Source: Haloarcula salina (GTDB lineage: Archaea > Halobacteriota > Halobacteria > Halobacteriales > Haloarculaceae). Taken from it: DNA of 64,000 bases. Each line of letters starts with the position of its first letter. Position 1 is the first letter of the stretch. The notes below the pieces were generated by a model. It had not been told where the DNA came from. It did no database searches and worked only from the letters and a program-made list of their open reading frames with translations. The stretch covers positions 124,001 through 188,000 of the forward strand of contig NZ_WRXL01000003.1 of assembly GCF_010119195.1 (NCBI RefSeq), read 5' to 3'. The position numbers were made by a program, and so were the translations under genes. Below are positions 24,931-33,962 of the stretch, piece after piece.

Positions 24931-26654
24931 TCCCACACGTCCGAGAGGGGATGGCTCCCGTCGCCCGAGCGCGACCGCGAGCGGTCGTGCCGGCGCTTCG
25001 CGCCCGAACTGACGGCCGCGAGCGCCCGGTCCGGTGCGAATCCCGGGAGGTCCGGCTCCGAGAGGCGGTCGACCTGCTCGCGGAACCAGTCGGGCATGTC
25101 GTGGTCGGCGCGCTCGAAGAGGTCCAGCAGCGACGAGTCCGCGAGGTACGTCGCGCCGTGGTCGTCGGGCGCGCGCACGACGCGGCCGCAGGCCTGGATG
25201 ACCGTCCGCAGCGCCGTCCGATAGTACCAGCCCCACTGACCGTCTTCGAGGCGCTGGGCGACGCGGGAGTCTCGCGTGTTCGGGTACGGGGCCTTACACA
25301 GCACCTGCCAGCGACAGAGGTCGCCCTCCAGGTCCAGCGCCTCCTCCATCTTCACCGAGAGGAACACGTCGGGGTTGTCGCTGCGCTTCCACGCCGAGAG
25401 CGCGCCGTCGCGGCCGTCCTTGTCGTGCGTGCGGACCCGGACCCCGACGCCGAGGTCGTCGAGGAGGTCGTTCAACTGCTCCTGAATCGCGTAGGAGTGA
25501 CAGTGGATCAGCCCCTTCTCGTCGGGGTGGCGGGCCATGATGCGGACGATGGAGCGGGCGATCTTCGGGAGCGTGTCGTCGCGGTGCTCGTAGGTCATCT
25601 TCCCCTGGGCCACGTCGTACAGCGGCCGGTTCTCGACGGGGAAGGTGTGGCCGACCTCCACGAGCGCGACGTTGTCCGGGTCGAGACCGACGTTCGCGCA
25701 GAACGCCTCCTTGTTGAGGATGGTCGCCGACAGCAGGGCGAAGCGGTTGCCCCGCTCCCAGACGGTGTGATTGAGGTAGCGCTCGGGGTTCATCGGCTTG
25801 ATCGTGACCGGCGCGCCCTCGCGGTCGGCCTGGTCGACGACCCACGTCGTCGCGCTCTCGGTGTCGGTGTAGTCCTCGCGGAACCACCCGAGGTCCTGGC
25901 GGAGCGTGTTCAGCGAGTCGCGCTCGGCGACTTCGTCGCCAGTCAGTTCCTCCTTCCGGCGTAGTTCCTTCACGCGGCGCTCGGCGAGGTGTTCGACGCG
26001 CTCGGTGAACGAGACGGCCTCGTCCAGCCCGTCGATGGCGGGCACGTCGAGGTCGCGCCACATCGGAATGGTCTCTGGCGAGAGGTCGATGGTGGCGTAC
26101 ATCTCGGCCCACTCGCCCAGGCCGTGGGCCTCGTCGATGACCACCACGTCGCGCTTACCGAACACGTCGCTGCCGGCGGTCTGCATGAAGTACGCCAGCG
26201 TCATCGCGGCGATGCGGCGGTTCGAGGCGATGGCGCGGTCGGAGAAGTACGGACAGCGGTGCTTGACCTGGCAGTCGAACTGTCGCTCGCGCACGCACGG
26301 GGCCTGGTTCACCGGCGTGTCCGTCTCGCCGGGGAGGATGCAGTCGTAGTTGTTCTTCCCGCGGATGACACAGAGGTCTTCGAGCAGGGCGTCCTCGGCC
26401 ACGTCGTCCAGCTGGGACACCTGCGGCGTCGTGTAGTAGGCGTCCACGACCTGCTCCGGAGCCGCCTCGCCCGCGGTCCGGGCGCAGCCGGCGATGGCCC
26501 GCGCGAGCAGGGACTTCCCGCTCCCGGTCGGCGCGCGGACTAGGACCACGTCGTTGCCGCGTTCGAAGGCCGCGCGGATGTCGGCCAGGGCCTGCTTCTG
26601 GTTGCCCCGGTAAGAGGGGGCGGGGAACTCGTCGTGAATCCGCGCGGGGTACAC
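24927..26654 (-). CDS. XPD/DinG-like superfamily 2 DNA helicase with FeS cysteines
   Basis: 575 residues from a GTG at 26654 (VYPARIHDEFPAPSYRG). This start is preferred over a longer frame because similarity begins here and a TTTAGG box lies about 30 nt upstream. Walker A APTGSGKS is at 41-48 and the DEAH box at 174-177. Between them are five Cys (95, 105, 120, 128, 134), fitting the 4Fe-4S cluster of the XPD family. The C-terminal helicase half has the arginine-finger region RTVIQACGRVVRAPDDHGATY. ATP-driven 5'-3' unwinding in repair is the family role. Confidence 0.9.
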   Translation of the reverse strand: MYPARIHDEFPAPSYRGNQKQALADIRAAFERGNDVVLVRAPTGSGKSLLARAIAGCARTAGEAAPEQVVDAYYTTPQVSQLDDVAEDALLEDLCVIRGKNNYDCILPGETDTPVNQAPCVRERQFDCQVKHRCPYFSDRAIASNRRIAAMTLAYFMQTAGSDVFGKRDVVVIDEAHGLGEWAEMYATIDLSPETIPMWRDLDVPAIDGLDEAVSFTERVEHLAERRVKELRRKEELTGDEVAERDSLNTLRQDLGWFREDYTDTESATTWVVDQADREGAPVTIKPMNPERYLNHTVWERGNRFALLSATILNKEAFCANVGLDPDNVALVEVGHTFPVENRPLYDVAQGKMTYEHRDDTLPKIARSIVRIMARHPDEKGLIHCHSYAIQEQLNDLLDDLGVGVRVRTHDKDGRDGALSAWKRSDNPDVFLSVKMEEALDLEGDLCRWQVLCKAPYPNTRDSRVAQRLEDGQWGWYYRTALRTVIQACGRVVRAPDDHGATYLADSSLLDLFERADHDMPDWFREQVDRLSEPDLPGFAPDRALAAVSSGAKRRHDRSRSRSGDGSHPLSDVWD

Positions 26655-26767
26655 GCGAGAAGGCAACGGGCGAGGCGGCCTAAACCTTTCTTGTCGCCCA
26701 ACGAGCCCCGTTCGCTCGTGGGTCGTGTTCACACCCACACGGTCGTGGTACTGCAACTCTCGGAAGC

Positions 26768-26779
26768 CTTATACATATA
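26768..26779 (+). promoter_or_regulatory. cspA TATA box
   Basis: TTATACATATA (26769-26779), centred 28 nt before the cold-shock ATG at 26801; a very strong haloarchaeal TATA, fitting high expression. Confidence 0.7.
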
Positions 26780-26800
26780 CCCCCTGTACGAATATATGCA

Positions 26801-26995
26801 ATGGCAAACGGTAAGGTTGATTTCTTCAACGACACAGGCGGTTACGGTTTCATCTCGACTGACGACGCGGACGATGACGTGTTCTTCCACATGGAAGACG
26901 TCGGCGGTCCGGACCTCGAAGAAGGCGAGGAGATCGAATTCGACATCGAACAGGCCGACAAGGGCCCCCGCGCGACGAACGTCGTCCGCAACTAA
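26801..26995 (+). CDS. cspA: Cold-shock domain protein
   Basis: 64 residues, one OB-fold cold-shock domain. RNP1-like GGYGFIST and RNP2-like DVFFHMEDV are both present; the end GPRATNVV is typical. It binds single-stranded nucleic acid and melts RNA structure. Unusually acidic for the family, as expected in a salt-in archaeon. Confidence 0.96.
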   Translation: MANGKVDFFNDTGGYGFISTDDADDDVFFHMEDVGGPDLEEGEEIEFDIEQADKGPRATNVVRN

Positions 26996-27048
26996 GCAGA
27001 TTTCCGGTCGTCTCAGCGACCACATCTGATACTTGTTCTTATCCGAAA

Positions 27049-27339
27049 TCACTCGACGAGCAGTGCGTACAGCACGGCACAGAGCCCCGCGACGGTCACG
27101 AGTCCTCTGACGAGTAACACGATTCCAGCCCCGGCACCCGTCCAGTCGGCGAGCGTGACGGCGGCGTAGACGCCGGCGGTCAGCGACGCGATACCGACGG
27201 CGAGCCACCGCATCCCCGGCGCGTCGTTGCGCCGGTAGCCGCGGTAGGCAAGCGAGGCGACGAACAGTCCGACGACGGCCGTCAACGCCCGCGAGAGTTC
27301 CGCGACGGCGTCCGGTGCGAGCAGGTCGAGGGGAGCCAT
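27049..27339 (-). CDS. Small three-helix membrane protein (DUF7521-like), copy 2
   Basis: 96 residues from the ATG at 27339 (a GTG one codon earlier is the alternative). Three hydrophobic helices with the loop YRGYRRNDAPGMRWLAVG. The ATG overlaps the stop of the preceding gene. It shares the Y-R-G-Y-R-R loop with its neighbour at 27339-27668. Confidence 0.7.
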   Translation of the reverse strand: MAPLDLLAPDAVAELSRALTAVVGLFVASLAYRGYRRNDAPGMRWLAVGIASLTAGVYAAVTLADWTGAGAGIVLLVRGLVTVAGLCAVLYALLVE

Positions 27340-27668
27340 CACGACGACTCACCCCCGTAGACGGTCCACAGGATCGTTCCGAGCCCCAGCAGTTCGCAGG
27401 CGCTCACGAGGAGCGAGCGCCCGACGAGGCCGACACCGGTGGCCGTGGGGAGCGCGATGCGGAGCAGTTCCGGGACGGTCGTGAGCAAGAGGAGGCCAAC
27501 GGCGAGCGTCAGCATTCCCGTCCGTCCCGGCCCGCGACGGTAGCCGCGGACGAGGACGACGGCGATGGCGGCCGAGAGCCCGACCGAGAGAACCGAGAGC
27601 GCGACGACGGCCAGCGCGATTCCCGGATCGGTTCCGCCCGTACGTATCTGCAGTAGTGTCGCGAACAT
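27339..27668 (-). CDS. Small three-helix membrane protein (DUF7521-like), copy 1
   Basis: 109 residues. Three transmembrane helices; the loop after helix 1 reads VRGYRRGPGRTGMLTLAVGL, close to that of the downstream gene (YRGYRRNDAPGMRWLAVG). This suggests the pair arose by duplication. The start follows the regulator stop by 1 bp, so the three genes form one operon. Confidence 0.72.
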   Translation of the reverse strand: MFATLLQIRTGGTDPGIALAVVALSVLSVGLSAAIAVVLVRGYRRGPGRTGMLTLAVGLLLLTTVPELLRIALPTATGVGLVGRSLLVSACELLGLGTILWTVYGGESS

Positions 27669-27669
27669 C

Positions 27670-28014
27670 TCAGGACAGCCCCTCGAACAGGTCAGTGAAT
27701 CGGTCCGCCGGGTCCTTCGAGGACCGCGTGACCGCCACGTCGCACGTCCCGTCGGCGAACGTGACGGTCACGTCCTCGACGGTCGCCACGTAGCGCTTGT
27801 AGTGGTGGCCGTCGGGGTCGACGGCCTGCCGTTCGGCGACGAGATCGGCCGCTTCGAGTCGGTCGAGGCGGCGATACGCCGTCGGGTCGGACATCTCGCA
27901 GGCCGCACAGAGTTCGGAGACGGACATCGGTCCGGTGGTGAGTTCGGCGATGATGGCCCGCGCGTACTCGTCTTCGAGCAGGGCGAGCAGTTCGTCGTCG
28001 CCGACCGCGTCCAT
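27670..28014 (-). CDS. Winged-helix transcriptional regulator (ArsR/HTH_20 type)
   Basis: 114 residues from the ATG at 28014. The helix-turn-helix is IIAELTTGPMSVSELCAACE, then DPTAYRRLDRLEAADLVAER. A C-terminal strand pair (YVATVEDVTVTFADGTCDV) likely serves dimerisation. A TATA on the minus strand (TTTTTATT, centre 28043) is 29 nt upstream. It heads an operon with two small membrane-protein genes. Confidence 0.88.
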   Translation of the reverse strand: MDAVGDDELLALLEDEYARAIIAELTTGPMSVSELCAACEMSDPTAYRRLDRLEAADLVAERQAVDPDGHHYKRYVATVEDVTVTFADGTCDVAVTRSSKDPADRFTDLFEGLS

Positions 28015-28036
28015 GGTCGCTTCGAGCGAGCGAGAC

Positions 28037-28048
28037 GCAATAAAAACG
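28037..28048 (-). promoter_or_regulatory. TATA box of the wHTH-membrane protein operon
   Basis: Minus strand CGTTTTTATTGC, centred 29 nt before the regulator ATG. The 100-bp gap is shared with the divergent CPBP gene. Confidence 0.6.
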
Positions 28049-28115
28049 TCCCACCGGCTTCCGAAGCGGAAGCGGTGCCCGCGGTGATACGTGGCTACCG
28101 GCCGGCTGTCCGGAT

Positions 28116-29108
28116 ATGTCACCGGAATCACTGGAACAGCGAGACGGCCGAGAGACCCAGAGTGTCGTCGATCGGGTCGTCTCTCGCGTCGTCTGGCCGA
28201 TCTGGAACAGCGCGGACGGCAGGCTCAGAGCGCCGCTTCGCGCGGTGTTGCCGATGGTGCTGTCGTTTCTCGCCCTCGCGGCCCTGCAGTCCGTCGTTCG
28301 AGCGCGGCTCGCGCACCCGATCCGAGAACCGATCGAAGCGGCCGGAATCGGGGCGATCCTCGTCGCGACGATCCTCGGCGGTGCGTGGGTCATCGACCGT
28401 CGACCGATCGGCGAGTACGGCCTGTCGCTCGACCGCCGCTGGTGGCGGTCGTTCGCCGTCGGCGGCGCGATAGCGACCGTCGTCAACGCCGGAGCGCTGG
28501 CCGTCGCGGTCGGCGCGGGCTGGGCCACGGTCGTCGGCATCGCGGAGGGGGCGGGCGACCTTTCGTTTCCGGCGGCGATGGTCGTCGTCTTCAGTTACGT
28601 CGCCCTCGCGTCGGCGTGGGAGGAGGTCGTCTTCCGCGGCGCGATGCTAAAGAACCTCGCCGAAGGCGCGGACGGACCCGTCCCGCAGTGGGCCGCGGTC
28701 GGAATGGCAGTGCTCGCGAGTTCGCTCGTCTTCGCCCTCCTGCACGGGGGCAAGGTCGACCACCCGAGCCAGTACGGCTACTACCTGCTCGCCGGACTGC
28801 TCCTGAGCGGCGCGTACGTGCTCACCGGCGACCTCGCGCTCCCGATCGGCTTTCACGTCTGGTACAACTTCACCCAGAGCGCGGTGTTCGGTCTCGGCCA
28901 CTCACAGCGGACGCCCGAACTGCTCGCCGTCGAGATCGTCGGGCCAGCGCGCTGGGTCGGGGAAGAAGGGATCGTCTACATGCTCTTCGTGGCCCTCGGT
29001 GGCCTCCTGTTACTGGCGTTCGTTCGCTGGCGCGACGGCCGTCTCGGTATCGACGAGCGCGTGACGCGGTGGACGCCACGATCCGAACGCGAGACGCGCC
29101 GTCGTTAG
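28116..29108 (+). CDS. CPBP family intramembrane glutamic endopeptidase, paralogue
   Basis: 330 residues, about eight transmembrane helices. E169-E170 and R174 in WEEVVFRGAM, H210 in FALLHGG and the final HVWYN motif give the family active site; the first residues are at the same numbers as in the paralogue at 11928. Shared lead-in D-R-R-x-I-x-E-Y-G-L-S-L-D-R-R-W-W. Divergent from the regulator operon, so it could be under the same control. Confidence 0.9.
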   Translation: MSPESLEQRDGRETQSVVDRVVSRVVWPIWNSADGRLRAPLRAVLPMVLSFLALAALQSVVRARLAHPIREPIEAAGIGAILVATILGGAWVIDRRPIGEYGLSLDRRWWRSFAVGGAIATVVNAGALAVAVGAGWATVVGIAEGAGDLSFPAAMVVVFSYVALASAWEEVVFRGAMLKNLAEGADGPVPQWAAVGMAVLASSLVFALLHGGKVDHPSQYGYYLLAGLLLSGAYVLTGDLALPIGFHVWYNFTQSAVFGLGHSQRTPELLAVEIVGPARWVGEEGIVYMLFVALGGLLLLAFVRWRDGRLGIDERVTRWTPRSERETRRR

Positions 29109-29308
29109 AGGTCGGCTACGTCCGCCGCCGTCACCTCGCGGTCGTCGGGGAGGCGGTCGATGCAGTCGTAACAGAGGAAGTGTTCGGTGTCGTCGCCCAG
29201 TTCCAGCACGATTCCCTCGGTGGGATCGTTCGTCAGCGACCAGATGTCGGCGATGCCGCCGGCTATCGACACCTTCCGTCCGCATCCGTCGCATGGGCGA
29301 GACGCCAT
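29105..29308 (-). CDS. Small zinc-binding protein (DUF7561-like)
   Basis: 67 residues starting MASRPCDGCGRKVSIAGGIA. One CxxC near the start and a second CxxC (FLCYDCIDRLP) form a zinc site around a beta sheet (IWSLTNDPTEGIVLELGDD). The start at 29308 is chosen where the zinc motif begins. The stop overlaps that of the convergent CPBP gene. Function unknown. Confidence 0.72.
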   Translation of the reverse strand: MASRPCDGCGRKVSIAGGIADIWSLTNDPTEGIVLELGDDTEHFLCYDCIDRLPDDREVTAADVADL

Positions 29309-29418
29309 CTGGGTATAGTTATGGACCGTGTACACTTCAAGGTAGACGGGTCCTTCGAACCGTTCAAAACGGTGAACTCTCGACATACTTTTGTCGTCCG
29401 CTGGGTTGCTTGCACGTA

Positions 29419-30405
29419 ATGCACATTCTCGTTACAGGGGGTGCCGGCTTCATCGGCGGACACCTGGCACAGCGGTTCGCGGCAGACGGTCACGACGTTG
29501 TCGTACTGGACAACCGCGATCCCTTCTACGATCTCGATATCAAGCGACACAACATCGAAGCCGGACAGACAGCCGCCGCGGACGGCGACGGGAGCTACGA
29601 GTTCATCGCGGGCGACGTTCGCGACGCGGAGTTGGTGACCGACCTCGTCGCCGACGCCGACTACGTCTACCACCAGGCGGCCCAGGCCGGCGTCCGCCCG
29701 AGCGTCAAGGACCCGCGCAAGTACGACGAGGTGAACGTCGACGGGACGCTGAACCTCCTCGACGCCTGCCGCGACGAGGGCATCGAGCGGTTCGTGATGG
29801 CCTCCTCGTCGTCCGTGTACGGCAAGCCCCAGTACCTTCCGTACGACGAGGAGCACCCGACGACGCCCGTCTCGCCCTACGGCGCGTCGAAGCTCGCGGC
29901 CGAGCGCTACGCCTGCGCCTACAGCGAGGTGTACGACCTCCCGGCCGTCGCGCTGCGCTACTTCACCGTCTACGGGCCGCGAATGCGCCCGAACATGGCC
30001 ATCTCGAACTTCGTCTCGCGGTGTCACAACGGCGAGCCGCCGGTCATCTACGGCGACGGCACGCAGACGCGCGACTTCACCTACATCGAGGACGTCATCG
30101 AGGCCAACATGACGCTGCTTGACGAGGACGCCGCCGACGGCATGGCCCTGAATATCGGCTCGACGGACAACATCGAGATCAAGACGCTCGCCACCGAGAT
30201 CCGCGACCAGATCGATCCCGATCTCGACCTCGTGTACGAGGAGCGCCACGACGCCGATGCCGAACACACCCACGCCGCGACCGACCGGGCCGAGGAACTG
30301 CTGGGCTACGACCCGGACCACACCATCCGGGAGGGCGTCGCGAGGTTCATCGACTGGTACCGCGAGAACCGCGACTGGTACGAGCCGCTCGTGCGACAGT
30401 CCTGA
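29419..30405 (+). CDS. NAD-dependent sugar-nucleotide epimerase/dehydratase (extended SDR)
   Basis: 328 residues from the ATG at 29419. The NAD site TGGAGFIGGHL is at 6-16, the catalytic Y154-x3-K158 lies in YGASK and S131/S132 in SSSSVYGK. YFTVYGPRMRPNMAI and YGDGTQTRDFTYIEDV mark the UDP-hexose/hexuronate 4-epimerase group. It probably supplies a UDP-sugar for surface glycan or N-glycosylation; no glycosyltransferase is adjacent. Confidence 0.9.
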   Translation: MHILVTGGAGFIGGHLAQRFAADGHDVVVLDNRDPFYDLDIKRHNIEAGQTAAADGDGSYEFIAGDVRDAELVTDLVADADYVYHQAAQAGVRPSVKDPRKYDEVNVDGTLNLLDACRDEGIERFVMASSSSVYGKPQYLPYDEEHPTTPVSPYGASKLAAERYACAYSEVYDLPAVALRYFTVYGPRMRPNMAISNFVSRCHNGEPPVIYGDGTQTRDFTYIEDVIEANMTLLDEDAADGMALNIGSTDNIEIKTLATEIRDQIDPDLDLVYEERHDADAEHTHAATDRAEELLGYDPDHTIREGVARFIDWYRENRDWYEPLVRQS

Positions 30406-30491
30406 GGCGGCGGTTCGGAGAGGCGGCGGTCCTGACACTGAGACGCCAGTCAGACGGCGGCTTTAACCGCGTCCCGACCTGCAGAGTGGGT

Positions 30492-31430
30492 ATGCACGTC
30501 CTGGTGACGGGCGCGACGGGGTTCGTCGGGAGCCACCTCGTTCCCGCGCTCCGCGCGGCGGACCACGAGGTTCGGGCGCTCGTCCGCGACCCCGAGCGAT
30601 ACGACGGGCCCGAGGCCGTCGACGTCGTCACGGGCGATCTGCTCGACGCCGGGAGCTTCGAGGCCGCCCTGGACGGCGTCGACGCCGCGTACTACCTCGT
30701 CCACTCGATGCACGCCGGCGACGACTACGCCGAGCGCGACCGGCGGGCCGCGCGGAACTTCCGGCAGGCGGCCGACGACTCGGGGGTCGACCGCGTGATC
30801 TATCTCGGCGGCCTCGGCGAGGACGACGCCGCGCTCTCGGAGCATCTCCGGTCCCGGCGCGAGGTCGAGTTCGTCCTCGGTGAGGGGACCTACGATCTGA
30901 CGACGTTCCGGGCGGCGATCGTCATCGGCGCGGGGTCGGCGAGCTTCCGGATGATCCGCGAACTGACCGCGCGGCTACCGGTGATGCTGACGCCGCGGTG
31001 GGTCCGGACCGACTGCCACCCCATCGCCATCGACGACGTGATCGCCTATCTCACGCGGGCACTCCGTGCACCGGCGGCCGGCGACGAGACGTACGAGATC
31101 GGCGGACCGGACGTGATGAGCTACGCGGAGATCCTGAAGCGGACGGGGCGACTCGTCGGGGCCGGGGAGCCGGTCATCGTTCCGGTCCCGGTGCTGACGC
31201 CGCGGCTGTCGGCGTACTGGGTCGGACTCATGACGGACGTGCCCTCGACGGTAGCCCGGCCGCTGATTCAGGGCCTGAAGACGCCGGTCGTGGCCGACGC
31301 GGGGCCAGTCCGCGAGGAGTTCGGGGTCGACCTGACGCCCTTCGACGAGGCGGTGGAACTGGCGCTCGACGAGCGGCGGTGTCTGGAAGCGGCCCGGGCG
31401 GCCGCGGTCGCGGGTGGTGCGAGCGGATGA
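30492..31430 (+). CDS. NAD(P)-binding atypical SDR (NDUFA9-like)
   Basis: 312 residues. The NAD(P) motif TGATGFVGSHL is at 6-16; there is no YxxxK pair in the usual place, so it is atypical. The pattern SMHAGDDYAERDRRAARNF and IYLGGLGEDD is that of NmrA/NDUFA9-like sugar-epimerase relatives. It may bind NADP as a sensor or assembly factor. A TATA (CTTTAACC, about 30461) is 30 nt upstream. It overlaps the next membrane gene by 4 bp (ATGA). Confidence 0.85.
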   Translation: MHVLVTGATGFVGSHLVPALRAADHEVRALVRDPERYDGPEAVDVVTGDLLDAGSFEAALDGVDAAYYLVHSMHAGDDYAERDRRAARNFRQAADDSGVDRVIYLGGLGEDDAALSEHLRSRREVEFVLGEGTYDLTTFRAAIVIGAGSASFRMIRELTARLPVMLTPRWVRTDCHPIAIDDVIAYLTRALRAPAAGDETYEIGGPDVMSYAEILKRTGRLVGAGEPVIVPVPVLTPRLSAYWVGLMTDVPSTVARPLIQGLKTPVVADAGPVREEFGVDLTPFDEAVELALDERRCLEAARAAAVAGGASG

Positions 31431-32158
31431 GCGACGACGGCCCGCATCCCGAATACGGCGAGACGTGGGTGTACGAGAGCATCGTCGGCGCGCTCCCCGG
31501 CATCCAGGTACCCACGTGGGCGGCGATGGCGATACAGCTCCTCGTCTTCGAGGTGGCCATCGTCGGCCTGTCGTGGTACTACGGCGTCTGGAGCGCCGCC
31601 GTCGCCGGGACGGCCGTCGTGCTCGTCGCGACCATCGGGAGCGCGGAGATGCTTCGCATCAGCACGCTCGTCCGCCGCATCGACGTGCCAGAGACCTACC
31701 GGGCGCTGCTGTTCTCCTCGAACGTCGAGGTCGTCCTGTCCGTCCTCGCGTACATCGCGCTGTTGACGCACCTGTTCGTCTTCGACCCCCGGGTGAGCAC
31801 CACACCGCTGTTCGAGCGCCTGTTCGGTCCCGAGCCGCCGGTGCTGGTGGTGTACCTGACGCTGCTCATCCTCTGGGACGTGAGCTACCGCATCGGCACG
31901 GGCTGGTGGGCCAGCGTCACGGGCCTGTGGCGGTCGGCGCGCTACCGGTTCGATCCCGAGACGGCGCGCGTGTTCGTCCGCGCCGACCTCGAGACCTGGG
32001 GCTTCGGCGTCCTCCAGCTCGTTCTCCTCCCGTTCGTACTGGACCAGCCGGTCCTGCTCGCGGCGCTGGTCGGTCACGTCGTGGCCGTGACAGTCGTGAC
32101 GGCCGTCTCTGTGACGCTGTTACGAGTCCGGTCGAGAACGGCCGCTAGTCCGAGTTGA
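31427..32158 (+). CDS. Multi-pass membrane protein, translationally coupled to the atypical SDR
   Basis: 243 residues with about five transmembrane helices (for example AMAIQLLVFEVAIVGLSWYY and EVVLSVLAYIALLTHLFVF). The N-terminus is polar (DDGPHPEYGETWVYESIVG). ATGA overlap with the upstream gene implies coupling. I do not recognise a named family; no transport or enzyme motif is visible. Its 3' end overlaps the convergent DUF5786 gene by 14 bp. Confidence 0.75.
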   Translation: MSDDGPHPEYGETWVYESIVGALPGIQVPTWAAMAIQLLVFEVAIVGLSWYYGVWSAAVAGTAVVLVATIGSAEMLRISTLVRRIDVPETYRALLFSSNVEVVLSVLAYIALLTHLFVFDPRVSTTPLFERLFGPEPPVLVVYLTLLILWDVSYRIGTGWWASVTGLWRSARYRFDPETARVFVRADLETWGFGVLQLVLLPFVLDQPVLLAALVGHVVAVTVVTAVSVTLLRVRSRTAASPS

Positions 32159-32318
32159 TCTGCTTGAACTGATCCAGCAGTTCCTCGGTGGATTCGCCTC
32201 CGTCGTAGTCGACGGTCCCGTGATACGCTGTCCGGTCGTCGTCCTCCGAGAGGTCGACCTCGCTGTTCTTGCGCTCACGGCGTTCGTGTTCGTCGTCGTC
32301 ATACGCGCCCATCGACAT
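32145..32318 (-). CDS. DUF5786 family protein (copy 1)
   Basis: 57 residues: MSMGAYDDDEHERRERKNSE, then an acidic middle and the end STEELLDQFKQINSD. The layout (M-G-x-x-Y-D-(D/E)-x-E at the start and a short helix E-L-L-D-x-F/L-K-x-I at the end) is shared with the protein at 48312-48497 and marks haloarchaeal DUF5786. Very acidic, soluble, function unknown. Confidence 0.82.
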   Translation of the reverse strand: MSMGAYDDDEHERRERKNSEVDLSEDDDRTAYHGTVDYDGGESTEELLDQFKQINSD

Positions 32319-32483
32319 AGGTTACCACACTCGAGTTTGGCAGTTAGTACCTATCAATGTAACGGTGGTGTGGCAACAGTTGTTCAATTGATAAGAAAAC
32401 GCGAGCGAACCACGACAGTCCGTGACGGCCGTCCCGTGGAGTTATCCGCGATATACGGCCGTTAGAGGGACGAGCGGAAAGGA

Positions 32484-33962
32484 TCAGTCGTCGGCAACGG
32501 TCGGTTCCCCGGCCGAGCGCGGGTCGGCGTCGCGCCACGTCCCCCGGAAGAACCACGCGGCCGCGATGCCGGCGGCGAGGACGTTCGAGACGCCGAACGC
32601 CAGCCAGATGCCCTGTTCGGCCATCGAGTAGGCGAAGATGTCGACGATCTGCGGGCCGAACCACGCCGGGACGGCCACCGGGCGGGAAGCGATCCAGGCG
32701 ATCGGCAGGCGGATGACGCCGAGCATCAGCACGGCCAGCGCGGCCGCGGTGAGCGTCTTGCCGGCTCCCCGAAAGCTGCCGGAGTAGGCCCTGACGATGC
32801 CGATGAAGCCGAACGTGGGCGCGACCCACTGGAGGAACTCGGCCCCGATGCGGACCACTTCGGGGTCGTCGCTGAAGACGCCGACGACGGCCGGCGCGGC
32901 GAAGAGCGTGACCGCGCCCAGCACCGTCAGTAAGACGAACGACACGCGCGCCGCGAAGTGGGTGGCCGTCGCCGCCCGGTCGGGACGGTCCGCCCCGAGG
33001 TTCTGTCCGGTCATGGTCTCGACGCCGCGGTCCATCGCGATAGCGGGCATGAACACCAGCGAGAACACGCGGATGCCGACGCCGAAGGCCGCGACGACCG
33101 TGACCGAGAACGTGCCGACGACGAACAGCATGGCGTTGACCGACAGCGCCCGGCCGGTGCCCTCGACGGACGCCGGGATACCGAGGCGCAGGAGCTTCGT
33201 GAGATACGACAGGTCGGGGGCCATGTCTCCCGCGCGGATGCGCACGCCGCGCGTGCCCGAGAGCAGGATGCCGAGGCCGACCACCAGCGCCACCGCGCGG
33301 GAGAAGATGGTCGCGATGGCCGCGCCGACGACGCCCATCTCGGGGAACACCCACCAGCCGAAGATGAGGAACGGATCGAGCACGATGTTGAGCACGACCG
33401 TCCCGAACATGACGAGCATCGGCGTGATCGTGTCGCCGGCCCCGCGCATCAGCGAGATGAACACGAAGAAGCCGAACATCGCCGTCAGACCGAGCGAGAC
33501 TACCTGCAGGTAGCCGGTCGCGCCGGGCAGGACCTGCTCGGACGCGCCGAGCAGGCTGAGGAAGTCCTCGACGAAGAAGTAGCCGGTCACGCCGAGCACC
33601 ACCGAGACGAGCAGGGCGAACGTCACCGTCTGGGAGGCGGCGTACTCGGCTTCGCGGTGCTCCTCGGCCCCGGTGTGCTGGGCGACCAGCACGCTCCCGG
33701 CGACCGACAGCCCCATCCCCAGCGAGATGAGCAGGAAGATCATCGGGAACGCGAAGGAGATGGCCGCCAGCGCCGTCGTCGAGTACTGGCCGAGCCAGAA
33801 CGTGTCCGCGAGGTTGTACGCCACCTGGAGCAGGTTCGTGATGACGATTGGCAGCGAGAGGAACAGGAGCGGCTTGCCGATGTCGCCGCTGGTCAGGTCG
33901 AGGTCCTCCTGTCCCTTGAACAGGTCCCCGATCCGGTCGCCGAGGCCGCGGCCGTCGCTCAT
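32484..33962 (-). CDS. MATE family efflux transporter
   Basis: 492 residues, twelve transmembrane helices in two MatE repeats: IGKPLLFLSLPIVITNLLQ, ADTFWLGQYSTTALAAISFA and, in the second half, LRLGIPASVEGTGRALSVN. It exports organic cations or drugs, driven by Na+ or H+. Its start overlaps the stop of the TetR gene by 4 bp, so the two form an operon with self-regulated expression. Confidence 0.94.
   Translation of the reverse strand: MSDGRGLGDRIGDLFKGQEDLDLTSGDIGKPLLFLSLPIVITNLLQVAYNLADTFWLGQYSTTALAAISFAFPMIFLLISLGMGLSVAGSVLVAQHTGAEEHREAEYAASQTVTFALLVSVVLGVTGYFFVEDFLSLLGASEQVLPGATGYLQVVSLGLTAMFGFFVFISLMRGAGDTITPMLVMFGTVVLNIVLDPFLIFGWWVFPEMGVVGAAIATIFSRAVALVVGLGILLSGTRGVRIRAGDMAPDLSYLTKLLRLGIPASVEGTGRALSVNAMLFVVGTFSVTVVAAFGVGIRVFSLVFMPAIAMDRGVETMTGQNLGADRPDRAATATHFAARVSFVLLTVLGAVTLFAAPAVVGVFSDDPEVVRIGAEFLQWVAPTFGFIGIVRAYSGSFRGAGKTLTAAALAVLMLGVIRLPIAWIASRPVAVPAWFGPQIVDIFAYSMAEQGIWLAFGVSNVLAAGIAAAWFFRGTWRDADPRSAGEPTVADD

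Noticed and set aside
24927-26756. Longer N-terminus for the DEAH helicase
   Set aside because: The extra 34 codons overlap the promoter region and carry no family similarity; the GTG at 26654 has a TATA-like box at the right distance.
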